Positions 9,093 through 18,418 of a stretch of 41,639 nt of DNA are shown in pieces (within the stretch, counting starts at the first letter, position 1; each line of letters starts with the position of its first letter). This DNA is from a virus: the IMG/VR virus record IMGVR_UViG_3300007351_000574, positions 1 through 41,639 of that record. The stretch is one strand, 5' to 3'. The position numbers were made by a program, and so were the translations under genes. The notes under the pieces were generated by a model. That model ran no database searches and had not been told where the DNA came from. It saw only the letters and a list, made by a program, of their open reading frames with translations.

Positions 9093-10753
9093 TATTTCTG
9101 TCCTTCAGTTTTGGTTTTCTCTTTGTACGTTACTACCGGTTCAATAGTACCGTCAGGATACACTATCGCCTTGTTACCGTACGCATCCATCATCAGCTGG
9201 CCTTTGGGAGATATCGTGTCTATTTCGGGAATCTTACTGCGTAGGTGATCGTTCATAATCGCTTTTACCGCTTCCTGCGGATTCGCCTGCGGGTCCTGCA
9301 ACGTGCCTAACAGTTGCTTGATTCGAAAAGTTATCTCTTCATCACTGGCGTTATTTTTCCCCATCCACGATTTGAATCCTTTTATGGCCGAGTTTATTGG
9401 TCCCGAATAACGATTAAATTCTATATGTTTCAAGTTTTTCTGAAGGGCATTTAAAAACCTCGTTTCCTGCGAGTTTATAATCCCGTCGGCGTATGCTTCG
9501 GCGAGTTTTTCCCTGGCATGCCATTTATCAGTGTCTTCACTTACAAAGGCATCTATCAATTTTAAGTATTCTTTAACTTCCTTTGCGCGCTTGGTTGGGT
9601 CTTTGTCGGAATCTTTCTCCGTAAGCATCCTATTCAAATCTCTTTGAATACCGTTCTGTATTGCTCTTTGATAATTCACCAAGATTTTTTTCTTTAATCC
9701 TCCAGCTTCCTCCGGGATCTGCATTTCATTCTCGATATCGCGCAGAGTAAGTTTTTCCGTGGCGAGATTATCAAGCAACTTGTTATGCCTCGTTTCCTGG
9801 CCGTCGGCAATCATCTTTTCGGCAAGCGTATTGGTAAAGTCATACGCGGCTTTGCGCTTGACCGGGTCTTTTATGTTATATGCGTTTTCTTCTATCTTCT
9901 TGCGGGTGGTAATAGGATCAAGGAATGCGTCGGTTATCGCGATATTGTACGGGATACCGCTCTCGACTTCCTCTTTCATTTTTTGCTCTATTTCGGCCGG
10001 CACTTTTCCTTTTATCGCGTTGTAGATTGACTGTGCTTTTATGAGATTATTCTCTGCCATGGCGGATGCAAACGCGCTTTTTGCCACCTTACCTGTTATC
10101 TTTACACGCTCTGCTTCGGCAGTTTTCTCGTCGAAGCCGCTTATCTTGCTAAGCGAATTTTGGGTCACGATAGCCTGCTCTATAGCCCGTATCACCGATG
10201 GCCCATCCTGCAGCTGCGCGGCATCGTTTACCTGGATATCAAGGTTAGACTTAAATGAATTCTGGATGCTTTCGTCTACCTGTTGGCGCTCATGGCGTAT
10301 GATGGTATCGCGGCTCGATAAATATGTCTGGTCAAGCCTTCGCGCCAAAGCTTCTTTTTGCTCGGGGGCCGCTACGTTATTCAGATAATGCTTCCGGATG
10401 GTATAGTATGTATTATCAAACTCCGGGGTGACGTTCTGTGCCTGATCGAGTTTTCTGTTCAAAAAACCGACAGGCTTTCCTTTATCATCCACTTGGTCGT
10501 TATAGAGTACATTTTGTAGGTCCTTCCTGAACGAGGTATCCTGTTCGATGAGCTCCTTTTCCATCAGTTCTTTTTTGCGCTCGGCTGCCCTCTTCATCAG
10601 GGCATTCGCTATCGTAAGGCCGGTTTCTCCGAGCCGCGTTGCAGCATCAGCCATTTCCGCGCCGAAAGCCGCAGAAGGCGGCCTTAATTCCTGAGGAGTC
10701 GATACTGTAGGCACTACTCTGCTTGTCTGTTTCTCATATACAGGAACTCTCAT
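9092..10753 (-). CDS. Putative internal virion (ejection core) protein, gp15-like position
   Basis: A 553-residue, almost wholly alpha-helical, charged protein with no signal peptide. The N-terminus (MRVPVYEKQTSRVVP, then a FGAEMADAATRLGETG helix) is of a kind that recurs in uncharacterised internal proteins of podoviruses. It lies between a gp14-like protein and the giant polyvalent protein, the order expected for the gp14-gp15-gp16 ejection proteins of T7-like phages. These form the inner core and then a trans-envelope channel. The family assignment rests on gene order, size and composition, not on a motif I can point to. A clear ribosome site (TAGGAGAAAACGCG) precedes the ATG, and the stop overlaps the next gene by one base. 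Confidence 0.65.
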   Translation of the reverse strand: MRVPVYEKQTSRVVPTVSTPQELRPPSAAFGAEMADAATRLGETGLTIANALMKRAAERKKELMEKELIEQDTSFRKDLQNVLYNDQVDDKGKPVGFLNRKLDQAQNVTPEFDNTYYTIRKHYLNNVAAPEQKEALARRLDQTYLSSRDTIIRHERQQVDESIQNSFKSNLDIQVNDAAQLQDGPSVIRAIEQAIVTQNSLSKISGFDEKTAEAERVKITGKVAKSAFASAMAENNLIKAQSIYNAIKGKVPAEIEQKMKEEVESGIPYNIAITDAFLDPITTRKKIEENAYNIKDPVKRKAAYDFTNTLAEKMIADGQETRHNKLLDNLATEKLTLRDIENEMQIPEEAGGLKKKILVNYQRAIQNGIQRDLNRMLTEKDSDKDPTKRAKEVKEYLKLIDAFVSEDTDKWHAREKLAEAYADGIINSQETRFLNALQKNLKHIEFNRYSGPINSAIKGFKSWMGKNNASDEEITFRIKQLLGTLQDPQANPQEAVKAIMNDHLRSKIPEIDTISPKGQLMMDAYGNKAIVYPDGTIEPVVTYKEKTKTEGQK

Positions 10754-10764
10754 CGCGTTTTCTC

Positions 10765-11397
10765 CTAATAGAGTTTATAGGGAGACCATGTCCTCCCATA
10801 CTGCTGCGTATCGATAACTTGCCCGCCTCTGCCGCCGACGACCGTTGATCCCTTTGAAGATCCCATTCCGCCAAACCCTCCGGCGACAGATGAAGCTGTC
10901 CCTAATAAGGTCGTAGTCATGTTTATCTCCGCTGTCCTCTTCGCTGCCTTTCCTGCAAACCGGTATAGCGTTGATTGATTCCTTAATGCAATCGCTCGTT
11001 CGTTCGCTTCTTTATTTACTGCCCAGGATTGGATATCGGCATTGTAGCGTATATTCGTTTCATCAAGCTTTGCTCTATTCGCCGTATCGTTAAGAATATC
11101 TTCTGCAGTAACACCGGTTAGGCCCATAGCGGCCATCGCCGCTTTCTGCGCTCCTTTTACCCTTGAGACATCGCCTTTCAGCTCCTTCGCTCTTTGCGCG
11201 GCTTCGCTTTGTATAATGCTTGTCTGCTCTTCTGCGGTTTTCTGTATTGCCTCAGCTTCACGTTCATTCTGGTCAGCTAAATAGCGGTAATACTTATTCT
11301 GAGACTGGCCAGCCTGGTATTGGCCGTACGCAGTCATTCCGCCGCTCGCCGCGGCTAATACTACTCCGGTTATAGTAAGGCTGACAGGGTCGCACAT
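10765..11397 (-). CDS. Internal virion protein, gp14-like
   Basis: A 210-residue protein with the pattern of podovirus internal virion protein B (T7 gp14 type). It starts MCDPVSLTITGVVLAAASGG with a short hydrophobic helix, continues with GQYQAGQSQNKYYRYLADQN and a long Gln/Ala/Glu-rich coiled coil, and ends in a Gly-rich C-terminus. In T7, gp14 is ejected first and lodges in the outer membrane. The gene starts immediately after the stop of the gp13-like gene (TAA then ATG), so translation is coupled. It is followed by the gp15-like gene. Identification is by sequence style plus gene order, without a database comparison. Confidence 0.75.
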   Translation of the reverse strand: MCDPVSLTITGVVLAAASGGMTAYGQYQAGQSQNKYYRYLADQNEREAEAIQKTAEEQTSIIQSEAAQRAKELKGDVSRVKGAQKAAMAAMGLTGVTAEDILNDTANRAKLDETNIRYNADIQSWAVNKEANERAIALRNQSTLYRFAGKAAKRTAEINMTTTLLGTASSVAGGFGGMGSSKGSTVVGGRGGQVIDTQQYGRTWSPYKLY

Positions 11398-11880
11398 TTA
11401 GTTGGTCCTCCCAAAATAAAAATAATGAAAAGGTAATTGTTCTACGCCGTACGGCTTGGCTTCCTCTATTACCGCGCCGCACCACTTAAGCCAGCGTATT
11501 GATTCTACGTTTCGCGCATCCACGTAATTTTCCAATACCGGATACCTTATTAACATCATGTCTATATAATGCTGGCATTCCTTTACGAAAGATTTGCGGA
11601 TATGCCGTATTTTTTCAGTCGCAAGCATCCACACGGTCGCGCTGTTGTCTAATAACGTCTGCGGCGTTATGCCGAATATCACCGCCGGCATGCCCTTGAC
11701 GTCTACGGTAAGACACAACTCCGAAACAGCAAAAGATAATTCCAGCGCTTTCTCGGGAGTATGGTGATGGCTTGCCCATACTTCTTGCACATCTGAAAGG
11801 CGCAGATGGTTTTTCATCATCTCTATGTCAAGTCTCGTTGTCGTCCTCACCACATTCCCGTTCTTATTGTAATAAACCAT
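11398..11880 (-). CDS. gp13-like virion protein with GNAT acetyltransferase-like fold (DUF2833)
   Basis: The 160-residue product matches the layout of the T7 gp13 / DUF2833 family. It has an N-terminal LRLSDVQEVWASHHHTPEKAL, a middle MPAVIFGITP followed by SATVWMLATEKIRHIRKSF, and a C-terminal YPVLENYVDARNVESIRWL that resembles the acetyl-CoA-binding half of GNAT enzymes. In T7, gp13 is needed for assembly of the core. In many related phages the protein is annotated as an acetyltransferase of unknown substrate. It overlaps the nozzle-like gene stop by one base (TAATG) and abuts the gp14-like gene, giving the conserved gp12-gp13-gp14 order. Enzymatic activity is not shown by the sequence. Confidence 0.8.
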   Translation of the reverse strand: MVYYNKNGNVVRTTTRLDIEMMKNHLRLSDVQEVWASHHHTPEKALELSFAVSELCLTVDVKGMPAVIFGITPQTLLDNSATVWMLATEKIRHIRKSFVKECQHYIDMMLIRYPVLENYVDARNVESIRWLKWCGAVIEEAKPYGVEQLPFHYFYFGRTN

Positions 11881-14528
11881 TATCCACCTACGGTCACTTT
11901 AGGAATAATCGCCAATATCGTCACCGGGAGCGGGTCTATCTGCCTGAAGAATACGTTCCCGCCCTCTTTATAATCACCGGTGATTGGTTGCTTATGCGGC
12001 CCTGTATAAAGCACAATCGGCGAACCCATCGGTTCATTGGTGCGCTGCACTATTTCATCAAGATGGTCTTTATCCGGGCCGATCCATCCGCCCCTTGAGT
12101 TAAGGAAATAGAATTGTACCTGCGCTACTTTTAAAAGCTTCCCTTGCGTTGTCCCGGAAGCAAGATTAAATTCAATGTTAAGAGTCTCCAAGTCGGCCGT
12201 GTATGGCAATCCCACATGCACAATAGATGCGTAGACCGGAAGAGTAATGCTTCCGCTCTCTACCGTGATGCCGTCTATTACATTCCCATCAGCTAATATA
12301 GCCACTTCCTTATCTTCAAGGTGGTCAAGCCCAGAAAAAGTGTTTTCCGCCTTCCGCACTTCCCCGCCCGATTCGTAGGCAGAGAATGCTGTCCCGTCTA
12401 TATCTGTATCGTCCTCTTCATCCGTAAGCTCAAAGGTATACGTCGTGGCATTCGCTACCTTATATCGAAGATCGTTTATTTCAGCCATTCCCTGTACGTC
12501 ACGTATGTCGACAAGATCTCCATTGCTAAATCCGTGCGCTTCTGAAGTGGTGATCACCACCGGTTCTGCTTTCGTGGCCCCGGTTATTGTCTTTGGCGAA
12601 TCATAACTTATCCCGCAATCCACGAAGAATTGGTCCCGCGGGTCGGTTGATACCATGCGCTGCGTGAGGCGTTCAATAAATCTCTGGCTCCCTCTTTTCA
12701 CTATAAACCATACCTCGTCATACGTATCTCCGGGGATACAGGCTACCGATTCAAAGTCGCCATCGGTATCATGCCATGCCCAGGCGACCACTTCTTGCTC
12801 TCTTAAATAGGTAAGGGATAGTAAGATGCCATCATTCCTGAGACACCATAAAATGCTATCCGGTTCTGCCTGATACGCCATGGCTACGATTGAATGATTC
12901 TGAAATAAATGATTTGATAACAGGCTCAGTGGATCACCCGTATAGCCGTCGGTCGCGTAGTCATACACAAGGTCGCGCACAATAGAGCCTTTGGGTTGTA
13001 TGAATATTATCCGATTCCCTATGATCTCGGGGGTTACCTCTGAGCTTCCCCTGCTCCCCTGGAATTGCTGGCTTATGGAAGTAGGTGTTATTATCCCGCT
13101 TAAAGCCGGTCCTATACTCCATTCACTTGACGAAGTAAAAGCGATAATTTTACCAAGAGACACAAGATGCCTGATGGCATTCATCTTCCGGCTTGGAAGA
13201 TTAACAGTGATTCCATCCGAGTCAACGAGTGGATCGCTTCGTCCGAAGTTCACATAATTGCTGGTTTTTGTACCCCATGTCGTCTGAGGTTCTGCTTTAG
13301 TTGAAGCAAAAACTACCCTATCTTGATAAAAATTGACAGTTGCGGGATATCCTCGATAATCAGACCATGCACCTTCTGACCAATCAGCGGTTGCGGAAGC
13401 AAGCCCTATCTCTTCCTGCACCTCTGCTTCTACTTCTGTGGCAGAAGTATAGTCAGATATCTTTGCGATACCTACGTGAGTATATGCATCGGTGGTAAGA
13501 TCTACGTTGATCGTGCCGCTTGTATAGCTGTGGCAATTTATTCTTACCAGAAACGGCCGTTCTTCATCTTCTTCCCCGTACGTGTTGGGATTATAGTCAT
13601 CGGCTGACGAGAATGACCGTATGGTCGTCCAGGTAGTGCCTCCGTCGGTTGACTTCTCTACTTTTATTTTTCCCGTCCATGTACCATGAGTGATAATACG
13701 CCACGTCCCGCCGCATTTTATGGCTGTCCCCTGCCCTGTGCCGGTAAATGCACCTGTATATGATTGCCCTTCTATATAGTGGTCAAACTTAAATAATGCT
13801 CCTACATGCAGGATGTCAAATAAACCCTCTGATGCGGTTAAGGTTATCGTGCCGGTCGTGGCTGAGGGGGTAATGGTTTTTACTGTCACATTCTGCGACA
13901 TGAACGGACCGTCTTCAAAAGGATATAATTCAAGGCGCCAGGAAATATGAGAATATCTCGAGAGAGTGCGGGGATAAAAATCAGAACTGGTGATGTACAA
14001 TACATCGGCTGACTGCACAAATTTAAGCCCTACGAGATCTGTTTCTGCGTATGGCGTTTCTATCTCATAGACGCTTGATTCTTCCCAATCAGTGGTATTC
14101 CCTGGAGGAGTATTGTGATCGGTCCCGTTTGAGGTATGGTTAGTCTTGGAGCGATAGATAACATCGCTTACTTTGACAAAATCGCCTATGTAATAATCAA
14201 CGCCTGATGCCCAGGCGGCCGTAGACGTGGGGGCGATAATCTGCCCACCGTTCATATAAAAACGGCAGTAGTACTCCCCAAACTCTATCATGTAGGCTTG
14301 CTCTTTTGAAAATTCAAAAGGCACAAGCCGCCCATACTTGTTGCCGTATTTTGCGGAGGCTATATATTGTAGGCCGGGGCGGTTCGATGCTCCGCCATGC
14401 GGATGCACGAAGAAATTGCGCAGAGTCTTGCAGCCTGAATTATAGCGCTGCAGGTCAACGCGCTCCCATAAACTCGGGGCAAATTCACCACCGGTAAACG
14501 CAGGTTTTAATGCGCTGATAGGCTGCAT
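11880..14528 (-). CDS. Tail tube/nozzle-like protein (gp12-type)
   Basis: At 882 residues this is the large beta-rich tail protein found next to the gp11-like adaptor in podoviruses. The N-terminus is characteristic: LKPAFTGGEFAPSLWERVDLQRYNSG, then RNFFVHPHGGASNRPGLQYI and a LVPFEFSKEQAYMIEFGEYY strand pattern. Further motifs are the VNFYQDRVVFASTKAEPQTTW region (about residue 400) and a C-terminal beta domain. Proteins of this type form the distal tail tube, or nozzle, through which DNA leaves. The central part (about residues 215-345) contains an inserted beta domain with a Thr-rich CGGTWRIITHGTWTGKI segment, which may be surface exposed. Gene order (gp11-like, small protein, gp12-like, gp13-like) supports the call. 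Confidence 0.82.
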   Translation of the reverse strand: MQPISALKPAFTGGEFAPSLWERVDLQRYNSGCKTLRNFFVHPHGGASNRPGLQYIASAKYGNKYGRLVPFEFSKEQAYMIEFGEYYCRFYMNGGQIIAPTSTAAWASGVDYYIGDFVKVSDVIYRSKTNHTSNGTDHNTPPGNTTDWEESSVYEIETPYAETDLVGLKFVQSADVLYITSSDFYPRTLSRYSHISWRLELYPFEDGPFMSQNVTVKTITPSATTGTITLTASEGLFDILHVGALFKFDHYIEGQSYTGAFTGTGQGTAIKCGGTWRIITHGTWTGKIKVEKSTDGGTTWTTIRSFSSADDYNPNTYGEEDEERPFLVRINCHSYTSGTINVDLTTDAYTHVGIAKISDYTSATEVEAEVQEEIGLASATADWSEGAWSDYRGYPATVNFYQDRVVFASTKAEPQTTWGTKTSNYVNFGRSDPLVDSDGITVNLPSRKMNAIRHLVSLGKIIAFTSSSEWSIGPALSGIITPTSISQQFQGSRGSSEVTPEIIGNRIIFIQPKGSIVRDLVYDYATDGYTGDPLSLLSNHLFQNHSIVAMAYQAEPDSILWCLRNDGILLSLTYLREQEVVAWAWHDTDGDFESVACIPGDTYDEVWFIVKRGSQRFIERLTQRMVSTDPRDQFFVDCGISYDSPKTITGATKAEPVVITTSEAHGFSNGDLVDIRDVQGMAEINDLRYKVANATTYTFELTDEEDDTDIDGTAFSAYESGGEVRKAENTFSGLDHLEDKEVAILADGNVIDGITVESGSITLPVYASIVHVGLPYTADLETLNIEFNLASGTTQGKLLKVAQVQFYFLNSRGGWIGPDKDHLDEIVQRTNEPMGSPIVLYTGPHKQPITGDYKEGGNVFFRQIDPLPVTILAIIPKVTVGG

Positions 14529-14530
14529 CG

Positions 14531-14800
14531 TTATCCTAAAAGGCTGGGTTCTTTTTCTTTCTTCTTGTCTTTCCCTACGATCTCGCCTTCTTTGAGCTCA
14601 AAGGTTACTATCTTGCGCCATTCATTATCCTCAAAACCGCAGATCTTGCCCTTAAGCCTTATCTCTACCTCATCGTTACGCTTCACATCTTTATCGATGA
14701 TAAACGAAAGTGGCAAGTCTACTTTTGGATATGTTACCTTTGGGCCATTATCCGGGTGGTCGTATATCTTTTCATCGCGCTTAGTACCTAAATCTTTCAT
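14531..14800 (-). CDS. Small acidic/basic hypothetical protein between tail genes
   Basis: I start this gene at the ATG at 14800, which has an AAGGAGACAG ribosome site and lies just after the stop of the gp11-like gene. The longer ORF would overlap that gene by about 50 bases. The 89-residue product is hydrophilic (DLPLSFIIDKDVKRNDEVEIRL reads as a small beta domain) with a Lys/Glu-rich end. The family is not recognised. The order between adaptor and nozzle genes and the tight spacing suggest it is co-translated with the tail proteins. Confidence 0.7.
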   Translation of the reverse strand: MKDLGTKRDEKIYDHPDNGPKVTYPKVDLPLSFIIDKDVKRNDEVEIRLKGKICGFEDNEWRKIVTFELKEGEIVGKDKKKEKEPSLLG

Positions 14801-14810
14801 CTGTCTCCTT

Positions 14811-15731
14811 TCACCTCGCGTCTTCAAAAGACGAGGATTCCGTTGGCTTGATGTTTTTTTCAATATCGTTTATCCTGGCGGCGTCGCTTACCATCGAGCC
14901 GTATATTTGAAGCATCGTTTTTGCAATGGTGTCGTCGCCGGTAAGAGGTTTTGCAATTTGCGCAGCAAGCAAAAAAGAAAACGCCATCACAAAAGACACG
15001 TCGAATAAAGTAGCATCTACGACCTGATAGGTATATTCGGCGTAGGCATCCTCATAATCACAAGCAATTACCTTCCTATTGATTGAAGGAAGAAGCAAGG
15101 TTTCGTATTCTATGGGCGGTGGATTCTTGTTCCCGGTGTCCACGAATATCTTACGTATACAAAGGCATTTTACTGGATAACCGTATACATATCCCCATCC
15201 GGAACATGTTTGGTCCGCTAATTCCGCGAGAGGCGCCTTCACCGAAGCAAATCTCCAAGCTTTTGCCCTTAAAACCGCGTCCCTGCTGATTTCGTATATC
15301 CTGTTTAAAGCACGCGCACTCTCCAGTTCATCGGTAAGAGACACTATCGGACTTACACCAATATGCGCTAATGCAAGGTTGCAAATAGCAATGTCAGAAG
15401 TAGATGTCCTTCCGAGTATCGCGGTAGGATAATCATCCGAGCTCACCGCTATGAATGCCTGCGGATACTTTACGTCAAGCGTAGAATCTTCTATCAACAC
15501 CATATATGTATCTTCTGTAGGCGGAGTAAAACTCTGCTTCCAGAAAATATCATAATCCCACGTCATAGATCCGCTCGCCTCTGCTACCTGGAAGGCAAGG
15601 GTGCTGAAATTCCAGTAATACCCATCTAAAAGACGGCGTATCGTAATTGTCACTGTGTCGGTAGATACACTTTCCGGAATGGCCTCAACAATGGGAAAAT
15701 ATTGATTGGCTACGATTATCATATATTTCAT
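14811..15731 (-). CDS. Tail adaptor, gp11-like, with extra N-terminal beta domain
   Basis: Residues ~115-306 carry the signature of podovirus tail tubular protein A (gp11-like head-tail adaptor): SDIAICNLALAHIGVSPIVS, LTDELESARALNRIYEISRDAVLRAKAWRFA split over about residues 128-162, then ALFDVSFVMAF-type helices near the end. This protein forms the ring under the portal and carries the fibres. The first ~110 residues are an unrelated beta-rich domain (TVTITIRRLLDGYYWNF, then a YMVLIEDSTLDVKYPQAFI strand) not present in T7 gp11. It resembles the small beta domain at the start of the exported protein encoded at 15741-17249. The start ATG has an AAGGAGACAAT ribosome site. The fusion may add a fibre- or accessory-binding surface. 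Confidence 0.8.
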   Translation of the reverse strand: MKYMIIVANQYFPIVEAIPESVSTDTVTITIRRLLDGYYWNFSTLAFQVAEASGSMTWDYDIFWKQSFTPPTEDTYMVLIEDSTLDVKYPQAFIAVSSDDYPTAILGRTSTSDIAICNLALAHIGVSPIVSLTDELESARALNRIYEISRDAVLRAKAWRFASVKAPLAELADQTCSGWGYVYGYPVKCLCIRKIFVDTGNKNPPPIEYETLLLPSINRKVIACDYEDAYAEYTYQVVDATLFDVSFVMAFSFLLAAQIAKPLTGDDTIAKTMLQIYGSMVSDAARINDIEKNIKPTESSSFEDAR

Positions 15732-15740
15732 ATTGTCTCC

Positions 15741-17249
15741 TTACCTCTGTATTCTGATCATCCTTTCAATACCTGTATAATTTCCGGCTTCTTTTTCGCC
15801 GTTTGTATAGTTGCCGATTTGCTGCAACGTTGAGGTGGTAGCGTTGTTTATGATCCCCAATGCCCCCTTGATCGCCACTTTCTCTGCCTCGCCCCAGTCA
15901 CCGGTCCCCGATGTCGGCAGCACGTTCATTTTATTCCCCATGGTGCCGGTGCCGTTGTAGGAAGCCATAGTCGCGTTCCACACTCCGCCGGTGATGTTGG
16001 CGATATCCCCCGCGCCGATAGTGGCATTTATCGATTGCGTGAGCGTCCTGGTCGCATAACCCCATACGTCAGAGGCGCCTAATGTCGAGCGCGAGGATAC
16101 GGCCGCGTCAAGATATCCGGCCTTGGTTGCATTCCAGGTAGTATCTGATGTCATATTGCCGGCTGGTTTCTTGTCCCACAGGCCTTTTAAGTAAGTCCCT
16201 GCGTAGCCTGCGCCGCTATATCCAGAGATATCCTTATTCCAGATGTTCGTATATTCGCCTGAGTCAAGTGTAACGCCTGTCTTGTTGGTAATATTCGTTA
16301 CTAACGGAATGACTGCGCCGGTATGGGCGTTATTGGAAAGAATAACCTTATTATCTGTGCCAAGCACCCAGTCGGCGAGTTTCTTGCCGATTGAGCCGGC
16401 AGTTGTCAGCGCTGAGGTAAGCGCGTCCCAAATGGACTGTATCGCGGCAGCTGAGAGGCTCCCTATCGATCCGCTTAGGTTGCCGGTGATATTGCCTGTC
16501 AGGTTGAACGCTTGCGCGCCTGAGAGGCTGTAACCGGCCTTATCTGACACGGTAGAGGCGGTATATCCGGTTTTGTCGTCATTCGTGCCTACCGTGACCT
16601 TCCCTGCGCTCGTGATGAGCAGACTTGAGAAGTTGCCCGGGAATGACTGGCTTAAGGTATAACCTGTCTTGTCATTATTGGTCGTGACAGTTACGCCGGT
16701 CTGCGGCGTTGACTTGGTATAATTTGAAGCGTCGAATTGGATTTTGTCGGTCTGTGCCTTGATAGCTACGGAAGTACCATTGATTGATGTAACTGTGCCG
16801 TTGATTATTCCCGTGTCGTTCTTGATTGCCTCAAGCCCGAATGTGGCGTTGTTTATAATGGCATAAGAATCGCTCTCGAGTTTCGAAACGATATCTATTG
16901 TTTTTCTGAACGTCCGTACGCCAGCCTTATCCACGTATACTATTAATTCACCTTCTGTATCTGTCATTACTGAGGTAGTATTAAGCCTATACAATCCTGG
17001 CATATTAGTTGCATTAATCTCAGTCCATTCAGGCGATGTAAGGTTTATCGCTTCACCACCCGCCTTTGAGTAATATACTATTGGGGAAGTAACTCCGACC
17101 GTCCCAGTGTATCCATCGGTGGAATTGACCAGGAGGATAGCAATAGGCGTGATCGAGTTCTGTTTTATCTCAAGCGCAAAGGCGCTTGTAACAAGCATGA
17201 CACACAAGAATAAAGACAGCAACTTTTCGATAATGGACAGTTTCTTCAT
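15741..17249 (-). CDS. Exported sequon-rich tail-associated protein
   Basis: A 502-residue protein with a textbook Sec signal peptide (cleavage predicted after TSAFA, residue 25). The mature part starts with an Ig-like beta domain (about 27-125, with EWTEINATNMPGLYRL and GELIVYVDKAG). It is followed by degenerate repeats around DKTGYTLS / DDKTGYTAS / DKAGYSLS (about 190-245) and an Ala/Gly/Thr-rich fibre-like region. Such NDKTGY repeats occur in tail-associated proteins of many uncultivated phages. By my count about 24 of 39 asparagines are in N-X-S/T sequons. The start overlaps the previous stop by four bases (ATGA), so it is translated with 17246-18418. Whether it joins the virion or is displayed by the infected cell is unknown. 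Confidence 0.75.
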   Translation of the reverse strand: MKKLSIIEKLLSLFLCVMLVTSAFALEIKQNSITPIAILLVNSTDGYTGTVGVTSPIVYYSKAGGEAINLTSPEWTEINATNMPGLYRLNTTSVMTDTEGELIVYVDKAGVRTFRKTIDIVSKLESDSYAIINNATFGLEAIKNDTGIINGTVTSINGTSVAIKAQTDKIQFDASNYTKSTPQTGVTVTTNNDKTGYTLSQSFPGNFSSLLITSAGKVTVGTNDDKTGYTASTVSDKAGYSLSGAQAFNLTGNITGNLSGSIGSLSAAAIQSIWDALTSALTTAGSIGKKLADWVLGTDNKVILSNNAHTGAVIPLVTNITNKTGVTLDSGEYTNIWNKDISGYSGAGYAGTYLKGLWDKKPAGNMTSDTTWNATKAGYLDAAVSSRSTLGASDVWGYATRTLTQSINATIGAGDIANITGGVWNATMASYNGTGTMGNKMNVLPTSGTGDWGEAEKVAIKGALGIINNATTSTLQQIGNYTNGEKEAGNYTGIERMIRIQR

Positions 17250-18418
17250 TGGTCAAATCCCCCGTTAAATTTATAATCACCATAATAAATCGTTCCATTG
17301 CCGCCGCCGGATGTAGTATTCACTCCGGTAACAAGCAGTGAACCAATATATACCTTCGTTTTATTATCTACCCATGCGCCTTCGTCAGTGCGTTGTGTTG
17401 CATACATAAAATCACCGAATTCAGAAGATTGGTTCTTTATAATTTCGTCCGGATACGCGTAATACTGCCACGTCATTGTTTCTGTTGTTTGGTTAGTGAA
17501 TATAATAAACCGATATGTTTCTCCCTGGTTTAATGTAATTGTAGGCCAGCCTACTCTATAAGGCCCGTGGTTATTTGATTGGCGTACACCTATATTAACC
17601 GTGGTATTGGAAAGTACTACATTCGTTGCATTCAGTATTTTTATGAAGCCAAAATTAGTATCACATTTAAGTGCAAGATACGCACCTGACACGTTCATCG
17701 TAAACGGCGGAATAATGACATTGCCTATTTCATCGGGGTCAAGATTGCTTCTTACGGTATCTTTTCCTTGTTGTGCAATCGAAGAAAGCCCAGTAACAAA
17801 TGGCGTTGAACCGTCGCTATACTCCAGTCCACCAAGCCCTTGACTAACTCCCCTTGCCCAGGAAGTGGTATATAGGGCGGTATAGGGGTGCAATCCGCCA
17901 AAATATGCTGATACCCGAGATACAGTAAAATTGCCATAGTCGCTTCCAGGATTTTTTATAGTAAGTGCTGCCACACTGCCTGCAAGCCCTGTTACATTCA
18001 CAGGCTGATTGAGAGAGACAGTATGATAAGTATTATTATGTGTATCGGCAATAAGCCTATATATTGCTTGCGAATCAGCGCCAAGCAATGAACCGGAAGG
18101 ATCTCCTGACGATAAATTAACCGTTTCTAAAGCTACCGTTGCATTTGCACCGGTGCTTACGCCAGTAGTTCTAAAAGATACTTTAGAGATAGTGCCATTT
18201 TTAGGGATATAAAATATAAAAGCTGCTGTCTCATCGGCGGCATCAACCAACATCGTAGCGATTGCAGGCTCTCCCGCGGCATTAGTAGCTTCGATAGGGA
18301 AAAGGAACGCCCCGCTTATCATTGCGCTATAACCGACTTTTAAAATCAGCACTATGGACAATGCCAATGGACATAATATACCAGATGCTTTAATTTTATT
18401 CCGCACTCCACGCCTCAT
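17246..18418 (-). CDS. Exported sequon-rich beta protein
   Basis: The 390-residue product has an N-terminal hydrophobic export signal (about residues 12-32) after a basic start. The mature part is a beta sandwich-rich protein with carbohydrate-binding or adhesin-like composition (FIFYIPKNGTISKVSF, an aromatic TTSWARGVSQ region, GETYRFIIFTNQT). No family is recognised with certainty. About 14 of 28 asparagines are in N-X-S/T sequons. The annotated ATG overlaps the previous gene by 23 bases and has only a weak ribosome site (AAAAAG), so translation probably depends on coupling. It overlaps the following exported gene by ATGA. Three consecutive exported genes (15741-18710) form a unit between the head accessory genes and the adaptor. 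Confidence 0.7.
   Translation of the reverse strand: MRRGVRNKIKASGILCPLALSIVLILKVGYSAMISGAFLFPIEATNAAGEPAIATMLVDAADETAAFIFYIPKNGTISKVSFRTTGVSTGANATVALETVNLSSGDPSGSLLGADSQAIYRLIADTHNNTYHTVSLNQPVNVTGLAGSVAALTIKNPGSDYGNFTVSRVSAYFGGLHPYTALYTTSWARGVSQGLGGLEYSDGSTPFVTGLSSIAQQGKDTVRSNLDPDEIGNVIIPPFTMNVSGAYLALKCDTNFGFIKILNATNVVLSNTTVNIGVRQSNNHGPYRVGWPTITLNQGETYRFIIFTNQTTETMTWQYYAYPDEIIKNQSSEFGDFMYATQRTDEGAWVDNKTKVYIGSLLVTGVNTTSGGGNGTIYYGDYKFNGGFDQ

Noticed and set aside
16243-16533. Plus-strand ORFs opposite the exported proteins
   Set aside because: They are shadows of repetitive coding sequence on the other strand, with no start signals.
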